This document shows, one piece after another, positions 26,199 through 35,134 of a stretch of 64,000 nucleotides of DNA (its first letter is position 1; each line of letters starts with the position of its first letter). The stretch is from Janthinobacterium sp. J1-1 (GTDB lineage: Bacteria; Pseudomonadota; Gammaproteobacteria; Burkholderiales; Burkholderiaceae_D), in contig NZ_CP132339.1 of assembly GCF_030944405.1 (NCBI RefSeq), forward strand, positions 4,402,001 through 4,466,000. Reading direction: 5' to 3'. Position numbers and translations under genes: made by a program. The notes under the pieces are model-generated. The model saw only the letters and a program-made list of their open reading frames with translations. It had not been told where the DNA came from and did no database searches.

Positions 26199-27496
26199 GG
26201 CTGGCCCGCCATGCCGGACTCGGCCGCTGCCGGCCCCTTGCGCAGCGGCACCAAACGCTGCGCTTTCACGTGCTGCTCGACCAGGATGCGGGTGGCGATC
26301 AGCACCGCCATCAAATAATAGGGCATGTCGAAATACAGCAGGCTGAGGAAAGCGCCGCCGACGGCAAAACCCACCATGCTGGCCTGGCACATGGTGGCCA
26401 GGCCCAGCGCCCAGGCCAGCTCGGCCTTGCCGCGCGACTGCCGGATAATGGCGGCCGCCGTGCGCCAGGTGGCGCAGCCCAGCGCCAGGTAGAGCGCCAG
26501 GCCGACGAAGCCATGTTCGCCGAGGGCCTGGAAATAAATGCTGTGCGCCGCGTGCACGGCCTGCGGATCGGGCGCATAGCGGGCAAAGATGCCCGCATCG
26601 GACACTTCGAAGCCGCCGCCCAGGAAACGGTCGCGTGCCAGGTTGTACGCCATCTGCCAGGCATTCAGGCGGCCCTGGGCCGAACTGTCTTCCTGGAAGG
26701 TATTGATGGTATCCATGCGCTCGGCCCAGCGCTCGGGCATGAAAGCGAGCAGCAGCGGCCCCAGCAAGCACAGCAGCGCGCCCAGCGCCACTTTCTTGCC
26801 GCTCTTGATCCACATGAACAGACACATGGCGGCGATCGCCAGCAGGCCGCCGCGCGAATACGAGCCCAGCGCGGCCAGGGCGCTCAGCACCATCGCGGCC
26901 GTCAGTCCATGGCGTACCCAGCGCTTATCGCTATTTTGCTGCAGGTAATACATCAACGGTATCGTGATGATCAGCGCCAGGGCCAGCGCATTGTTGTCGC
27001 CGATAAAAGTCGCTTCCGGCCCCCAGACCCGTTCCGTGCCGCCGCTGCGGATGGTGAAGATGCCGCCCTTGACGCCATAAAAGCCGATCGAGCCGACCAG
27101 TACCCACACCAGCCGGATGATATCGGTGCGGGTGCGTATCAGCATCATCACCACAAAGCTCATCAGCATGATCTTCATGACCTTGTTCCACTGCACCCAG
27201 GATGGCCCCGGCAGCAGCGCAAACGGGGTCGTCACGTTCATCCACAGCACGAACAGCAGCAGCAATACGCTGACGGGCGTCATCGGCAGGCCCTTGGGCG
27301 TGCGCGACAGCAACATGCCGAACATGGTGACCACGGCGATGATCATGGCGAACGGCAGCTGGGTGGCAAAGCCCCAGCCTTGCGTATGCGGATTCATCAC
27401 GCTGACCCAGACCCACATCAGGGCGCCAGTGGCGGGCACCTTGACGATGAAGGGGAGCGAGCCGAACACGATAAGGGTAATCAGTATGTCGCGCAT
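26195..27496 (-). CDS. Putative O-glycosylation ligase, exosortase A system-associated (Wzy/WaaL-like)
   Basis: A 433-residue membrane protein with about ten spans. The Wzy_C region carries GRLNAWQMA and, in the last large periplasmic loop, AAHSIYFQALGEHGFVGLALYL, the histidine segment of O-antigen ligases/polymerases. Family members found with xrtA are proposed to attach glycans to exported proteins. The start at 27496 (MRDILITLIVFGSLPF) is used; the frame is open far upstream but shows no homology there. It is the first gene of the two-gene minus arm with the deacetylase, divergent from the glycosyltransferase arm. Confidence 0.85.
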   Translation of the reverse strand: MRDILITLIVFGSLPFIVKVPATGALMWVWVSVMNPHTQGWGFATQLPFAMIIAVVTMFGMLLSRTPKGLPMTPVSVLLLLFVLWMNVTTPFALLPGPSWVQWNKVMKIMLMSFVVMMLIRTRTDIIRLVWVLVGSIGFYGVKGGIFTIRSGGTERVWGPEATFIGDNNALALALIITIPLMYYLQQNSDKRWVRHGLTAAMVLSALAALGSYSRGGLLAIAAMCLFMWIKSGKKVALGALLCLLGPLLLAFMPERWAERMDTINTFQEDSSAQGRLNAWQMAYNLARDRFLGGGFEVSDAGIFARYAPDPQAVHAAHSIYFQALGEHGFVGLALYLALGCATWRTAAAIIRQSRGKAELAWALGLATMCQASMVGFAVGGAFLSLLYFDMPYYLMAVLIATRILVEQHVKAQRLVPLRKGPAAAESGMAGQP

Positions 27497-27554
27497 GGAG
27501 AGACGGTTTCCTGGCTGGCGGTGTCGCCTAGTGTTATCGCATCGCAGGCGCCTG

Positions 27555-27598
27555 GCATTGACGCCTGTCAACGGCTGGGGAAATTCGCTCAGTACACT
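27555..27598 (+). promoter_or_regulatory. Site E: TTG-N8-CAA palindrome with -10 for the glycosyltransferase arm
   Basis: GCATTG-N8-CAACGG (27555-27574) contains TTGAC-N4-GTCAA. TACACT at 27593-27598 (four of six -10 consensus bases) starts 19 bases beyond the palindrome. The predicted transcript start near 27605 gives a 36-base leader to the TTG start at 27641. A weaker TAACAC at the mirrored position could serve the minus gene. Confidence 0.5.
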
Positions 27599-27640
27599 GC
27601 TCGGTAACCTTGCCTTCCCCCAAACACAGGAGACGCGCGC

Positions 27641-29719
27641 TTGTTGACCGTACTGATGGCGACCTACAACGGCGCCGCCACCTTGCCTGAAGTACTGCGG
27701 GCGTACACGGCGCTGGCCAGGCCCGCCGGCGGCTGGCGCCTGGTGATTGCCGACAATGGCAGCAGCGACGCGACCGCCGAGGTGATCGCCGCTTTCCAGG
27801 GGCGCTTGCCCCTGAGCACCTTGCACGTGGCGCGGCGCGGCAAGAATGCGGCATTGAACGCCGCGCTGGAACTGGTCTTGCGCCAGCGCGGTGACGGCCA
27901 GGAGTTGCTGGTGTTTACCGACGACGATGCGATTCCCCAGGTGGACTGGCTGCGCCGCCTGCAGCATTGCGCCGCGCGCCAGCCCGGCCATGCCCTGTTT
28001 GGCGGCGCCATCGTGCCCGCCTGGCGTCTCCCTCCCGCGCCATGGCTGCTTGCTCGCACGCCAGCGGGCCTGACCTGGGGTTTGACCGAACGCGGCCTGC
28101 CGGACGGCCCCATTTATCCGGGGCTGGTGTGGGGCGCGAACATGGCGGCGCGGCGGCGCATTTTTGCCGATGGCCTGCGCTTTGACGACAGCATCGGCCC
28201 GAATGGCGCCAGCTATGCCATGGGCGGCGAAGTCAATTTCAACCTGCGCCTGGCGCAAGCGGGCCACCTGGCCTGGTTTTGCCCGCAAGCATGCGTGGCG
28301 CATATCATTCGCGCCCATCAGGTGGCGGTGCCGTGGGTGCTGCGCCGCGCCTGGCTGCATGGACGGGGTCGCTTTCGCCAGCAGACAGACAGCACCGTGC
28401 CGCGCTGGATGCTGGGACGTTTCCTGCGCGATAGTATCGGATGGCTGGGCGCCTGGCTGCGGCGCGACCGTGAACACATGTTCGTGCGGCGCTGGGAGCT
28501 GGCCAATATCGCCGGCTATTGCCAGGAGGCGTGGCAAAAAGCGTGGCAAAACAGGGTGCGGCGCCCCGCGCGCATCCTGATCACCAGCTACTCGGGCGAG
28601 CTGGGCGGCATGGAGCTGCGCATGGCGCAGGAAGCGCGCATGCTCGACGGCGCCGGCTATCACAGCCTGCTGGCGCTGCGGCGCTTTGCCGGCTTCGACC
28701 GGTGGGCGCAAGGCTTGCGGGCCCGGCAGGTGCGCATCAGCGTGTACCAGCCGCCGCTGTTCATCGAGCACTGGCCTTGGCGCCGGCTGAACTTGCTGCG
28801 CGCGCGGCTGACGGGCGCCTGGCGGCTGCGGCGCTACCGGGCCGATCTGGTCCATGTGGCGTTTTGCTGGACGGCCTATGGCGCCTCCATCCTGTGGCAG
28901 GCCAGCCGCTGCCGGCTACCGGCCGTGGTCAGCGTGCACAACGCGTTTCCACTGGAACCGTTCAGCGCCTGGCAGCGGCCGTTGCTGGCCACGGCCATGC
29001 AGTGTGTCAAGGGCGTGTATGCAGTCTCGCCATCGGCCTTGCAACATTTCATGGACCTGTACCGCGACATGCTGGCGCCTGGCACGCGCCTGGCCGTGAT
29101 ACCGAACGGCGTCGATACCGATCTGTTTACCGTGTCGGACGAGCGGCGGCGGCTGGCGCGCGAACAGCTGGGCTTGCCGCAGGATGCGCTGGTGCTCGGT
29201 TCGGTGGCCAGGCTGTCGCCGCAAAAACGGCCCGAGGCGCTGCTGGCCATGTTTCTGCGCCTGCGGCCGCGCTTTCCCGGACTGTACCTGGTGCTGGCCG
29301 GCACCGGACCGCTGGAAGCGGCGCTGCGGCTGCAGGTGCAGGCGGCCGGTGCCGATGGGCAAGTAATCTTTACTGGCTACCAGGCCCGCATCGAGCTGCT
29401 GATGCCGGCCTTCGACCTGCATCTGCTGCTCAGCCGCAACGAAGGCTTTGGCATCGCCACCATCGAGGCGATGGCCTGCGGCGTGCCGGCCGTGGGAACG
29501 GATGTGCCCGGCACCCACGATATCCTGCACGATTGTGCCGGTGGCCTGCTGCTGCCGCTGGCCGACGAGCTGGCCGCCTGCGAGTCCGTGGCCAGCCTGC
29601 TGCAGGATGCGCCCCGGCGCGCGCAAATGGCGCTGGCGGCCCGCCGCGAAGCCGAGCAGCGCTATTCGATGCCACGGCTGGAACGGCAGTTACGCCAGTT
29701 CTATGCCGGCCTGGTCTGA
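27641..29719 (+). CDS. Two-domain glycosyltransferase (GT2 fused to GT4)
   Basis: A 692-residue protein joining two different transferase folds. Residues 1-300 are a GT2 (GT-A) domain with MATYNGAATLPEVLR, ADNGSSDATAE and a DDD metal motif at 94-96. Residues 311-692 are a GT4 (GT-B) domain: ILITSYSGELGGMELR, then VARLSPQKRPEALL, and the ExxxxxxxE element in NEGFGIATIEAMACG. A join near residue 305 has no clear linker. It could add two consecutive sugars. The frame opens with TTG at 27641, preceded by AGGAGA at normal spacing; no ATG lies near. It starts the plus arm of five genes. Confidence 0.85.
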   Translation: MLTVLMATYNGAATLPEVLRAYTALARPAGGWRLVIADNGSSDATAEVIAAFQGRLPLSTLHVARRGKNAALNAALELVLRQRGDGQELLVFTDDDAIPQVDWLRRLQHCAARQPGHALFGGAIVPAWRLPPAPWLLARTPAGLTWGLTERGLPDGPIYPGLVWGANMAARRRIFADGLRFDDSIGPNGASYAMGGEVNFNLRLAQAGHLAWFCPQACVAHIIRAHQVAVPWVLRRAWLHGRGRFRQQTDSTVPRWMLGRFLRDSIGWLGAWLRRDREHMFVRRWELANIAGYCQEAWQKAWQNRVRRPARILITSYSGELGGMELRMAQEARMLDGAGYHSLLALRRFAGFDRWAQGLRARQVRISVYQPPLFIEHWPWRRLNLLRARLTGAWRLRRYRADLVHVAFCWTAYGASILWQASRCRLPAVVSVHNAFPLEPFSAWQRPLLATAMQCVKGVYAVSPSALQHFMDLYRDMLAPGTRLAVIPNGVDTDLFTVSDERRRLAREQLGLPQDALVLGSVARLSPQKRPEALLAMFLRLRPRFPGLYLVLAGTGPLEAALRLQVQAAGADGQVIFTGYQARIELLMPAFDLHLLLSRNEGFGIATIEAMACGVPAVGTDVPGTHDILHDCAGGLLLPLADELAACESVASLLQDAPRRAQMALAARREAEQRYSMPRLERQLRQFYAGLV

Positions 29720-29731
29720 CCGGCGCCCCGG

Positions 29732-31207
29732 ATGAGCGCCACCCGCCACTCGCTGCTGTTTTCCTTTGCCGAAAAATACACGGTGCTGCTGCTGGGCATG
29801 GTCGCCACCATGATCCTGTCGCGGTTGCTGACGCCGGCCGAAGTGGGCGTGTATTCGCTGGGCGCGGTGCTGGTGGCGCTGGCCCAGGTGGTGCGCGACT
29901 TTGGCGTCGGCCAATACCTGATCCAGGAAAAGCAGCTCGACATGGTCAAGCTGCGCGCGGCGCTGGCCACCAGCCTGCTGGTCGCCTGGCTGCTGGCGCT
30001 GCTGGTGCTGGCCGCCAGTGGGCCGCTTGCCGGTTTTTACCAGGAACCGAGGCTGCGGCTGGTGCTGCAATTGCTGTCAATTAATTTTGTCCTGATCCCG
30101 TTCAGCGCGTTGACCATGCCCATCTTGCGCCGGCAGCTGCGCTTTCGCGCCATCTACGCCATCAATGCGGCCAACAGCGTGACGAATCTGCTGGTGGCGG
30201 TCGGCCTGGCGCTGCTGGGCTACAGCTACATGAGCATGGTGTGGGCGGCGCTGGCCGGCAGCCTGGCCTCCCTGCTGGCGAGCCTGCTGCTGCGGCCCCG
30301 TGAACTGCCGTGGCTGCCGGGCCGGCAAGGCATGCGCACGGTGGCGGCGTTTGGCGCGTATTCGACCGGAGGCGGGCTGATCGATGAAGCCAGCGTGGCG
30401 GCGCCGGACCTGATCATCGGCAAGCTGATCGACATCGAAAGCCTGGCTCTGTTCGGCAAGGCGCAAAGCGTGCTCAATATGTTCAACCAGCTGATCACCA
30501 GCGCGATTTCGCCCGTGGTGTTTCCCCTGTTCGCCGCCAACGAGCGCGCGGGCGGGCAGGGCGGGGCGGGGCCGGCCTATCTGCGCACGGTCAGCTACAT
30601 GACGGCCTTGAGCTGGCCGTTTTTCTTCTTTCTTGCATGCATGGCTTTGCCCTTGGTCAAATTGCTGTACGGACAGCAGTGGATCGCCTGTGTGCCCTTG
30701 ATACGCATCATGTGTCTGTCATCGGCCGTGTATAGCATGTTCAGCATGGCACGCTACCTGCTGGTGGCCACCGGCAAGATGCGGGTGCAAGTCGGTATCG
30801 ATGCCTGGTCCGGCGTGCTGAAGGTGGCGCTGGTGCTGGCGGCGGCGCCGTTCGGCCTGGTGGCGGTGGCCTGGGCGGTGGTGCTGGCGCTGTTGCTGCG
30901 CAGCTGGCTCAGCTACCGTTCGCTGCGCGCGGCCTGCAATCTCGACTGGCGCTTGCTGCTGCGCACGGTCAGCAAAAGCCTGCTGCTGTGTGGCTGCACC
31001 GCGCCGGCGCCGCTGCTGGTGGCGCTGTGGCTGCCCGATGACCTGCCGCACGCCATGCCCTTGCTGGCGCTGCTGGCAACCGGGCTGGCCAGCCTGCTGT
31101 GCTGGATCGCCGGCATTTTTCTGTTGAAACATGAACTCGCTGCCGAATTTTTGCTGCTCCAGCGCAAACTGGCCGGCAAGCTGCTGACGGCCAGGACACC
31201 ACCTTGA
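29732..31207 (+). CDS. Lipopolysaccharide/exopolysaccharide repeat-unit flippase (Wzx-like)
   Basis: A 491-residue multi-span membrane protein (about 12-14 helices) of the polysaccharide-transporter branch of the MOP superfamily. SLLFSFAEKYTVLLLGMVATMILSR is the start of helix 1, LTPAEVGVYSLG follows it, and RDFGVGQYLIQEKQL precedes the third span. This resembles WzxC-type exporters. It would flip the lipid-linked repeat unit to the periplasm for polymerisation by the Wzy-like proteins. It follows the fused glycosyltransferase by 12 bases and precedes a GT4 by 9. Confidence 0.85.
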   Translation: MSATRHSLLFSFAEKYTVLLLGMVATMILSRLLTPAEVGVYSLGAVLVALAQVVRDFGVGQYLIQEKQLDMVKLRAALATSLLVAWLLALLVLAASGPLAGFYQEPRLRLVLQLLSINFVLIPFSALTMPILRRQLRFRAIYAINAANSVTNLLVAVGLALLGYSYMSMVWAALAGSLASLLASLLLRPRELPWLPGRQGMRTVAAFGAYSTGGGLIDEASVAAPDLIIGKLIDIESLALFGKAQSVLNMFNQLITSAISPVVFPLFAANERAGGQGGAGPAYLRTVSYMTALSWPFFFFLACMALPLVKLLYGQQWIACVPLIRIMCLSSAVYSMFSMARYLLVATGKMRVQVGIDAWSGVLKVALVLAAAPFGLVAVAWAVVLALLLRSWLSYRSLRAACNLDWRLLLRTVSKSLLLCGCTAPAPLLVALWLPDDLPHAMPLLALLATGLASLLCWIAGIFLLKHELAAEFLLLQRKLAGKLLTARTPP

Positions 31208-31216
31208 AGGAAACCC

Positions 31217-32305
31217 ATGCGAGTTGGCATCCTGTCTTATCCCATGCTGTTCCAGCGCGACGGCGGCCTGCAGATACAGGTGCGGGAAACCGTTGCCGCC
31301 CTGAACCGCCTGGCACCCAGCGCCGCACGGCCATTGCAGGTGCGGCTGGTCGATGCCAATCACGACCGGCTGGCCGATTACGATCTGATCCACGTGTTTT
31401 CCGCGATCAATGGCAATTTTCGCATCGTTGAAATGGCGAGCGAGCTGGGCCTGCCGGTGGTGTTGTCGCCGCTGCTGTCGCCGGGCTGGAACCGTGCCAC
31501 GGCCCGCCGCGCCGAGCTGGCGGACCGGCTGGCAGGCCGTTTGACGGACTGGATGGTGCAAACCAGCTACGCCCAGACCAAGCGCGCGCTGCAACTGGCC
31601 AGCCTGGTAATTGCCTTGGGCGAGGCCGAGCGCGATGCCATCACGCAGGGATTCGGCGTTGTTGCGGAAAAAATCCGCGTGTTTCCGAATGGCGTCAATC
31701 CGCATTTCTTTACGGCCAATGGCGACCTGTTCCGGCGCGAGACGGGGATCGCCGGCCCCTTCGTGCTGATGGTCGCTAGTATTTCTCCGTATAAAAACCA
31801 GCTTGGCCTGGCGCTGGCGCTGGCTGGCAGTGCGCTGCCGGTGGTGCTGATCGGCGCCGCGCCGCGCCACGAATTGCCATATCTGCAGCAACTGCTGGCC
31901 TTGCCGCACGTCAGCTGGCTGGGCAGCCTGGAGCATGCCGATCCGCTGCTGGCCAGCGCCTATCATGCGGCCGCTGTGGTGGCCCTGCCCAGCCAGGGCG
32001 AAGTGCTGCCGCTGTCGGTGCTCGAAGCGCTGGCGGCCGGCACGCCGGTGGTGATGACGGCGCAAAGCGCGCTCGAGCTGCCTGACTCCACTTTTGCGCT
32101 GCGCAAGGTGCGCTGGGACGATGGCGCCGCCCAGCGCCTGGTCATCGAACAGCTGGTGGCCGAGCAACCCGAGCGCGTCAGGGTGCAGGCGCTGGTCAGT
32201 CAGTTCAGCTGGGACAGGGTGGCGGCGCAGATCGCCGACTGCTATCATGGTCATGCCCAGTTGCATGGCGCCAGCCTGCCGGCCGGGAGGCGCCATGCTG
32301 TTTAA
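31217..32305 (+). CDS. Glycosyltransferase family 4 protein
   Basis: A 362-residue GT-B enzyme. N-terminal MRVGILSYPMLFQRDGGLQIQVRE has the family acceptor loop; VFPNGVNPHFF is the hinge. The C-terminal domain contains MVASISPYKNQLGLALAL, and PSQGEVLPLSVLEALAAGTP with the donor-binding ExxxxxxxE. It sits between the flippase and the MBOAT acyltransferase and would add one sugar to the repeat unit. Its last 11 bases overlap the acyltransferase gene. Donor and acceptor cannot be told from sequence. Confidence 0.83.
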   Translation: MRVGILSYPMLFQRDGGLQIQVRETVAALNRLAPSAARPLQVRLVDANHDRLADYDLIHVFSAINGNFRIVEMASELGLPVVLSPLLSPGWNRATARRAELADRLAGRLTDWMVQTSYAQTKRALQLASLVIALGEAERDAITQGFGVVAEKIRVFPNGVNPHFFTANGDLFRRETGIAGPFVLMVASISPYKNQLGLALALAGSALPVVLIGAAPRHELPYLQQLLALPHVSWLGSLEHADPLLASAYHAAAVVALPSQGEVLPLSVLEALAAGTPVVMTAQSALELPDSTFALRKVRWDDGAAQRLVIEQLVAEQPERVRVQALVSQFSWDRVAAQIADCYHGHAQLHGASLPAGRRHAV

Positions 32306-33824
32306 CTCCTTCAGCTTCCTGTTTTTTTACCTGCCGATCGTGCTGGCCGGCTATTTTTTGCTGGGAAGGTCGGGCCGGCCGCTGTTGCCCGCCGCCTGGC
32401 TGGCGGCCGCTTCGCTGTTTTTCTACGGCTACTGGGAGATACGTTATGTGCCGCTGCTGCTGGCATCGATCACCGTCAACTACCTGGGCGGACGGCTGAT
32501 CGGCGCTTCCACGGGGCCGGCCAGGAAGCGCGCGCTGGTGGTGGCGCTGGCGGCCAATCTGTGCCTGCTGGCCTGGTACAAATACGCCAATTTTTTCGTC
32601 GACAGTGTCAATACCCTGGCGCACGCCGCTGGCGCTGGCGGGCTGCCGCCGCTCGATATCATGCTGCCGATCGGCATCTCTTTCTTTACCTTTACCCAGA
32701 TCGCCTTCCTCGTCGATTGCTACCGGGGCGAGGTGCGCGAATACCGCTTTATCCATTACGTGCTGTTCGTCAGCTATTTTCCGCACCTGATAGCCGGGCC
32801 GGTGCTGCATCACCGCGAAATGATGCCGCAATTCGCCGATGCGGCCAATACGCGCCCGCATGCGAGTCAATTCGCCATCGGCCTGTCGATTTTCGTGGTC
32901 GGACTGGCCAAGAAGGTGCTGATTGCCGATAACCTGTCGACGCTTGCCATCCCCGTGTTTGCCGCCGGCGCCCAGCCGACCCTGCTGGAAGCGTGGATCG
33001 GCGTGCTGGCGTATACCTTCCAGCTGTATTTTGATTTTTCAGGCTATTCCGACATGGCCATCGGCCTGTCGCGCCTGTTCGGCGTCAAGCTGCCGCTCAA
33101 TTTCAATTCGCCCTATCAAGCTGTCAATATCGCCGAGTTCTGGCGCCGCTGGCACATGACCTTGTCGCGCTTCCTGCGCGACTACCTGTATATCGCGCTG
33201 GGCGGCAGCCGGCGCGGGCAGGCCATGCGCTACCGCAACCTGATGCTGACCATGCTGCTGGGCGGCTTGTGGCATGGCGCAGGCTGGACCTTTGTCATCT
33301 GGGGTGGCCTGCACGGGCTGTACCTGGTGGTGCAGCAAGCCTGGCAGCAACGGTTCGGCGTGGCGGCCAGCCGCTGGTGGCCGCCGCTGCTGACGTTTTT
33401 TGCCGTGATGCTGGCCTGGATCTTCTTTCGCGCGCCTGACGTGGCCACGGCCTGGGACATCGCCGGCGCCCTGTTCGGGGCGAATGGCGTGAGCCTGCCG
33501 CGCGGCCTGGAAGCCTATGCGGCGGCGCTGGCGCACTCGGGCTGGCAGCCGGCCTTCAACGGCATCCGCTGGATACAGCTGGAAGGACCGGGCCTGCCGG
33601 TGTTGCTGCTGGCCATGCTGCTGGCCTTCAAGGCGCCGAATACGCAGGAAATATTTGTGCATTACGATCCTTGTATTGAAAAAGTCTTTCAAGACGGCCA
33701 GCTGGGCCGCCGGGCCTGGCACTGGCGGCCCACGCGCCGCTGGAGCCTGGGGTTTGCCGCGCTGTTTGTCGCCTGCATCTTCGGCATGAACCGCGTCACC
33801 GAATTTCTCTACTTTCAATTCTGA
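32295..33824 (+). CDS. MBOAT-family polysaccharide O-acyltransferase (AlgI-like)
   Basis: A 509-residue polytopic protein starting MLFNSFSFLFFYLPIVLAGYF, the AlgI/DltB-type N terminus. LLGGLWHGAGWTFVIWGGLHG contains the membrane histidines of the family, and DFSGYSDMAIGLSRLFG is a further hallmark. It should pass acyl (probably acetyl) groups across the inner membrane. A frame is open from 32094, but that part is the shadow of the upstream glycosyltransferase. It is 3 bases from an SGNH protein that resembles AlgJ, so both together acetylate the polymer. Confidence 0.88.
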   Translation: MLFNSFSFLFFYLPIVLAGYFLLGRSGRPLLPAAWLAAASLFFYGYWEIRYVPLLLASITVNYLGGRLIGASTGPARKRALVVALAANLCLLAWYKYANFFVDSVNTLAHAAGAGGLPPLDIMLPIGISFFTFTQIAFLVDCYRGEVREYRFIHYVLFVSYFPHLIAGPVLHHREMMPQFADAANTRPHASQFAIGLSIFVVGLAKKVLIADNLSTLAIPVFAAGAQPTLLEAWIGVLAYTFQLYFDFSGYSDMAIGLSRLFGVKLPLNFNSPYQAVNIAEFWRRWHMTLSRFLRDYLYIALGGSRRGQAMRYRNLMLTMLLGGLWHGAGWTFVIWGGLHGLYLVVQQAWQQRFGVAASRWWPPLLTFFAVMLAWIFFRAPDVATAWDIAGALFGANGVSLPRGLEAYAAALAHSGWQPAFNGIRWIQLEGPGLPVLLLAMLLAFKAPNTQEIFVHYDPCIEKVFQDGQLGRRAWHWRPTRRWSLGFAALFVACIFGMNRVTEFLYFQF

Positions 33825-33826
33825 CC

Positions 33827-35032
33827 ATGGCTACCTCGGATACCCTGTCTTCACGCCGCTATGTCGGCCTGTTCTGCGGCTGCGCGGCCGGCGCGCTGTT
33901 GCTCGTTTCCACTGTAAATTACCAGGTCGATCCCTATCTGCTGCACCAGTGGGACAGCCCGCTGCTGCAGCGGCTGCAGCCGACCCGCGAAAAGCTCAGC
34001 GTGTGGGGCAAGACCTATGCCGTGGCGCGCTACCGGCCGGCCGTCGTGTATATCGGCAATTCGCGCACGGAAATGGGCTTGCCGGCCGGCGTGCGCGAGC
34101 TCTTCGATGGCAAGACCGTCTTCAACAGCGCCGTCTCGGGCGCGTCGATCGGCGACGCCATGCTGCTGGCCCGGCACGCGGCAAGGGTCAGCCATGTCGA
34201 CACCATGGTGTGGGGCATCGATGCGCCCTCGTTTTCGATGGAGCAGGGCTCGGCCGGCATCGAGCCGGGCCTGACGGACGAGGGACCCGCCTTTTTCGCG
34301 CGGCGCGCCCTGCTCAACGTCAAGCGCGGCCTGACGGTCGACATGACGCAAGACAGCTTGCGCCTGCTGCAAGGCAATTTCGGCAGCGTGTGCCTGTCCA
34401 GCCTGGCCCTGCATGGTCAGCGCGACCACCGCTGCTTCAGCGATCGCATCAAGGGCTGGGGCGGCACGGCGCCGGCCATGGTGCCGCGCCTGCAGGAATT
34501 CGGCGACGGCGCCGGCCCCACGCCGGACGCGCTGCAAGCGTTCGACGCCACGGTCGGCAAGCTGTGCCGCGACGGCACGCGCTTGCGCCTGTATGTCAAT
34601 CCCACCCATGCGATGACGATGGACGTGCTGTACTGGCGCGGCAAGTGGCCGGCCATGGAGCAGTGGCAAGGCGATATCACCAGGCTGGCCGAACGCCACC
34701 GGGCCCAGGGCTGCGACCTGCGCTTGGTCGACTTTTCAGGCTTTAACAGCATTACCAGCGAAGCCATACCGCAATTTGGCGGCAGGCGCGAAATGCGCTA
34801 TTACTGGGAAGCATCGCACTACCGCGACAATGTGGGCCGCATGATATTGTCGCGCCTGTTCGGTGGCGATAGCGGCACCGTGCCCGACGACTTCGGCATC
34901 GAATTGCGCAGCGAGAACCTGGCCGCGCACCAGGCCGCCATGCGCGCCGCGCGTGACCGCTTCCACCAGGACCATCCGCAGGAAACCGCCTTCGTGCGCA
35001 AGCTGATCACCTTGCCGCGGGTACGGCAGTGA
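33827..35032 (+). CDS. SGNH-like periplasmic acyltransferase partner (AlgJ/AlgX-type)
   Basis: A 401-residue membrane-anchored protein. Residues about 13-31 form one span; the rest is periplasmic. YIGNSRTEMGL places Ser79 as the probable nucleophile, and ASHYRDNVGRMIL near the end contains the matching histidine segment. Both match the AlgJ/AlgX-like proteins that receive the acyl group from an MBOAT partner and place it on the sugar. The gene directly follows the MBOAT gene with only 2 bases between. A 102-base gap then separates it from ldhA. Confidence 0.75.
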   Translation: MATSDTLSSRRYVGLFCGCAAGALLLVSTVNYQVDPYLLHQWDSPLLQRLQPTREKLSVWGKTYAVARYRPAVVYIGNSRTEMGLPAGVRELFDGKTVFNSAVSGASIGDAMLLARHAARVSHVDTMVWGIDAPSFSMEQGSAGIEPGLTDEGPAFFARRALLNVKRGLTVDMTQDSLRLLQGNFGSVCLSSLALHGQRDHRCFSDRIKGWGGTAPAMVPRLQEFGDGAGPTPDALQAFDATVGKLCRDGTRLRLYVNPTHAMTMDVLYWRGKWPAMEQWQGDITRLAERHRAQGCDLRLVDFSGFNSITSEAIPQFGGRREMRYYWEASHYRDNVGRMILSRLFGGDSGTVPDDFGIELRSENLAAHQAAMRAARDRFHQDHPQETAFVRKLITLPRVRQ

Positions 35033-35134
35033 TCTTTTTACAATAATTTCTTTGCAATCGTTTTCCAGGGCAGAGGAAGCGTACGCTATGATGGCGTTTT
35101 TGCCATCGGCCTCACTACTTTTCCAGGAAGCCCC

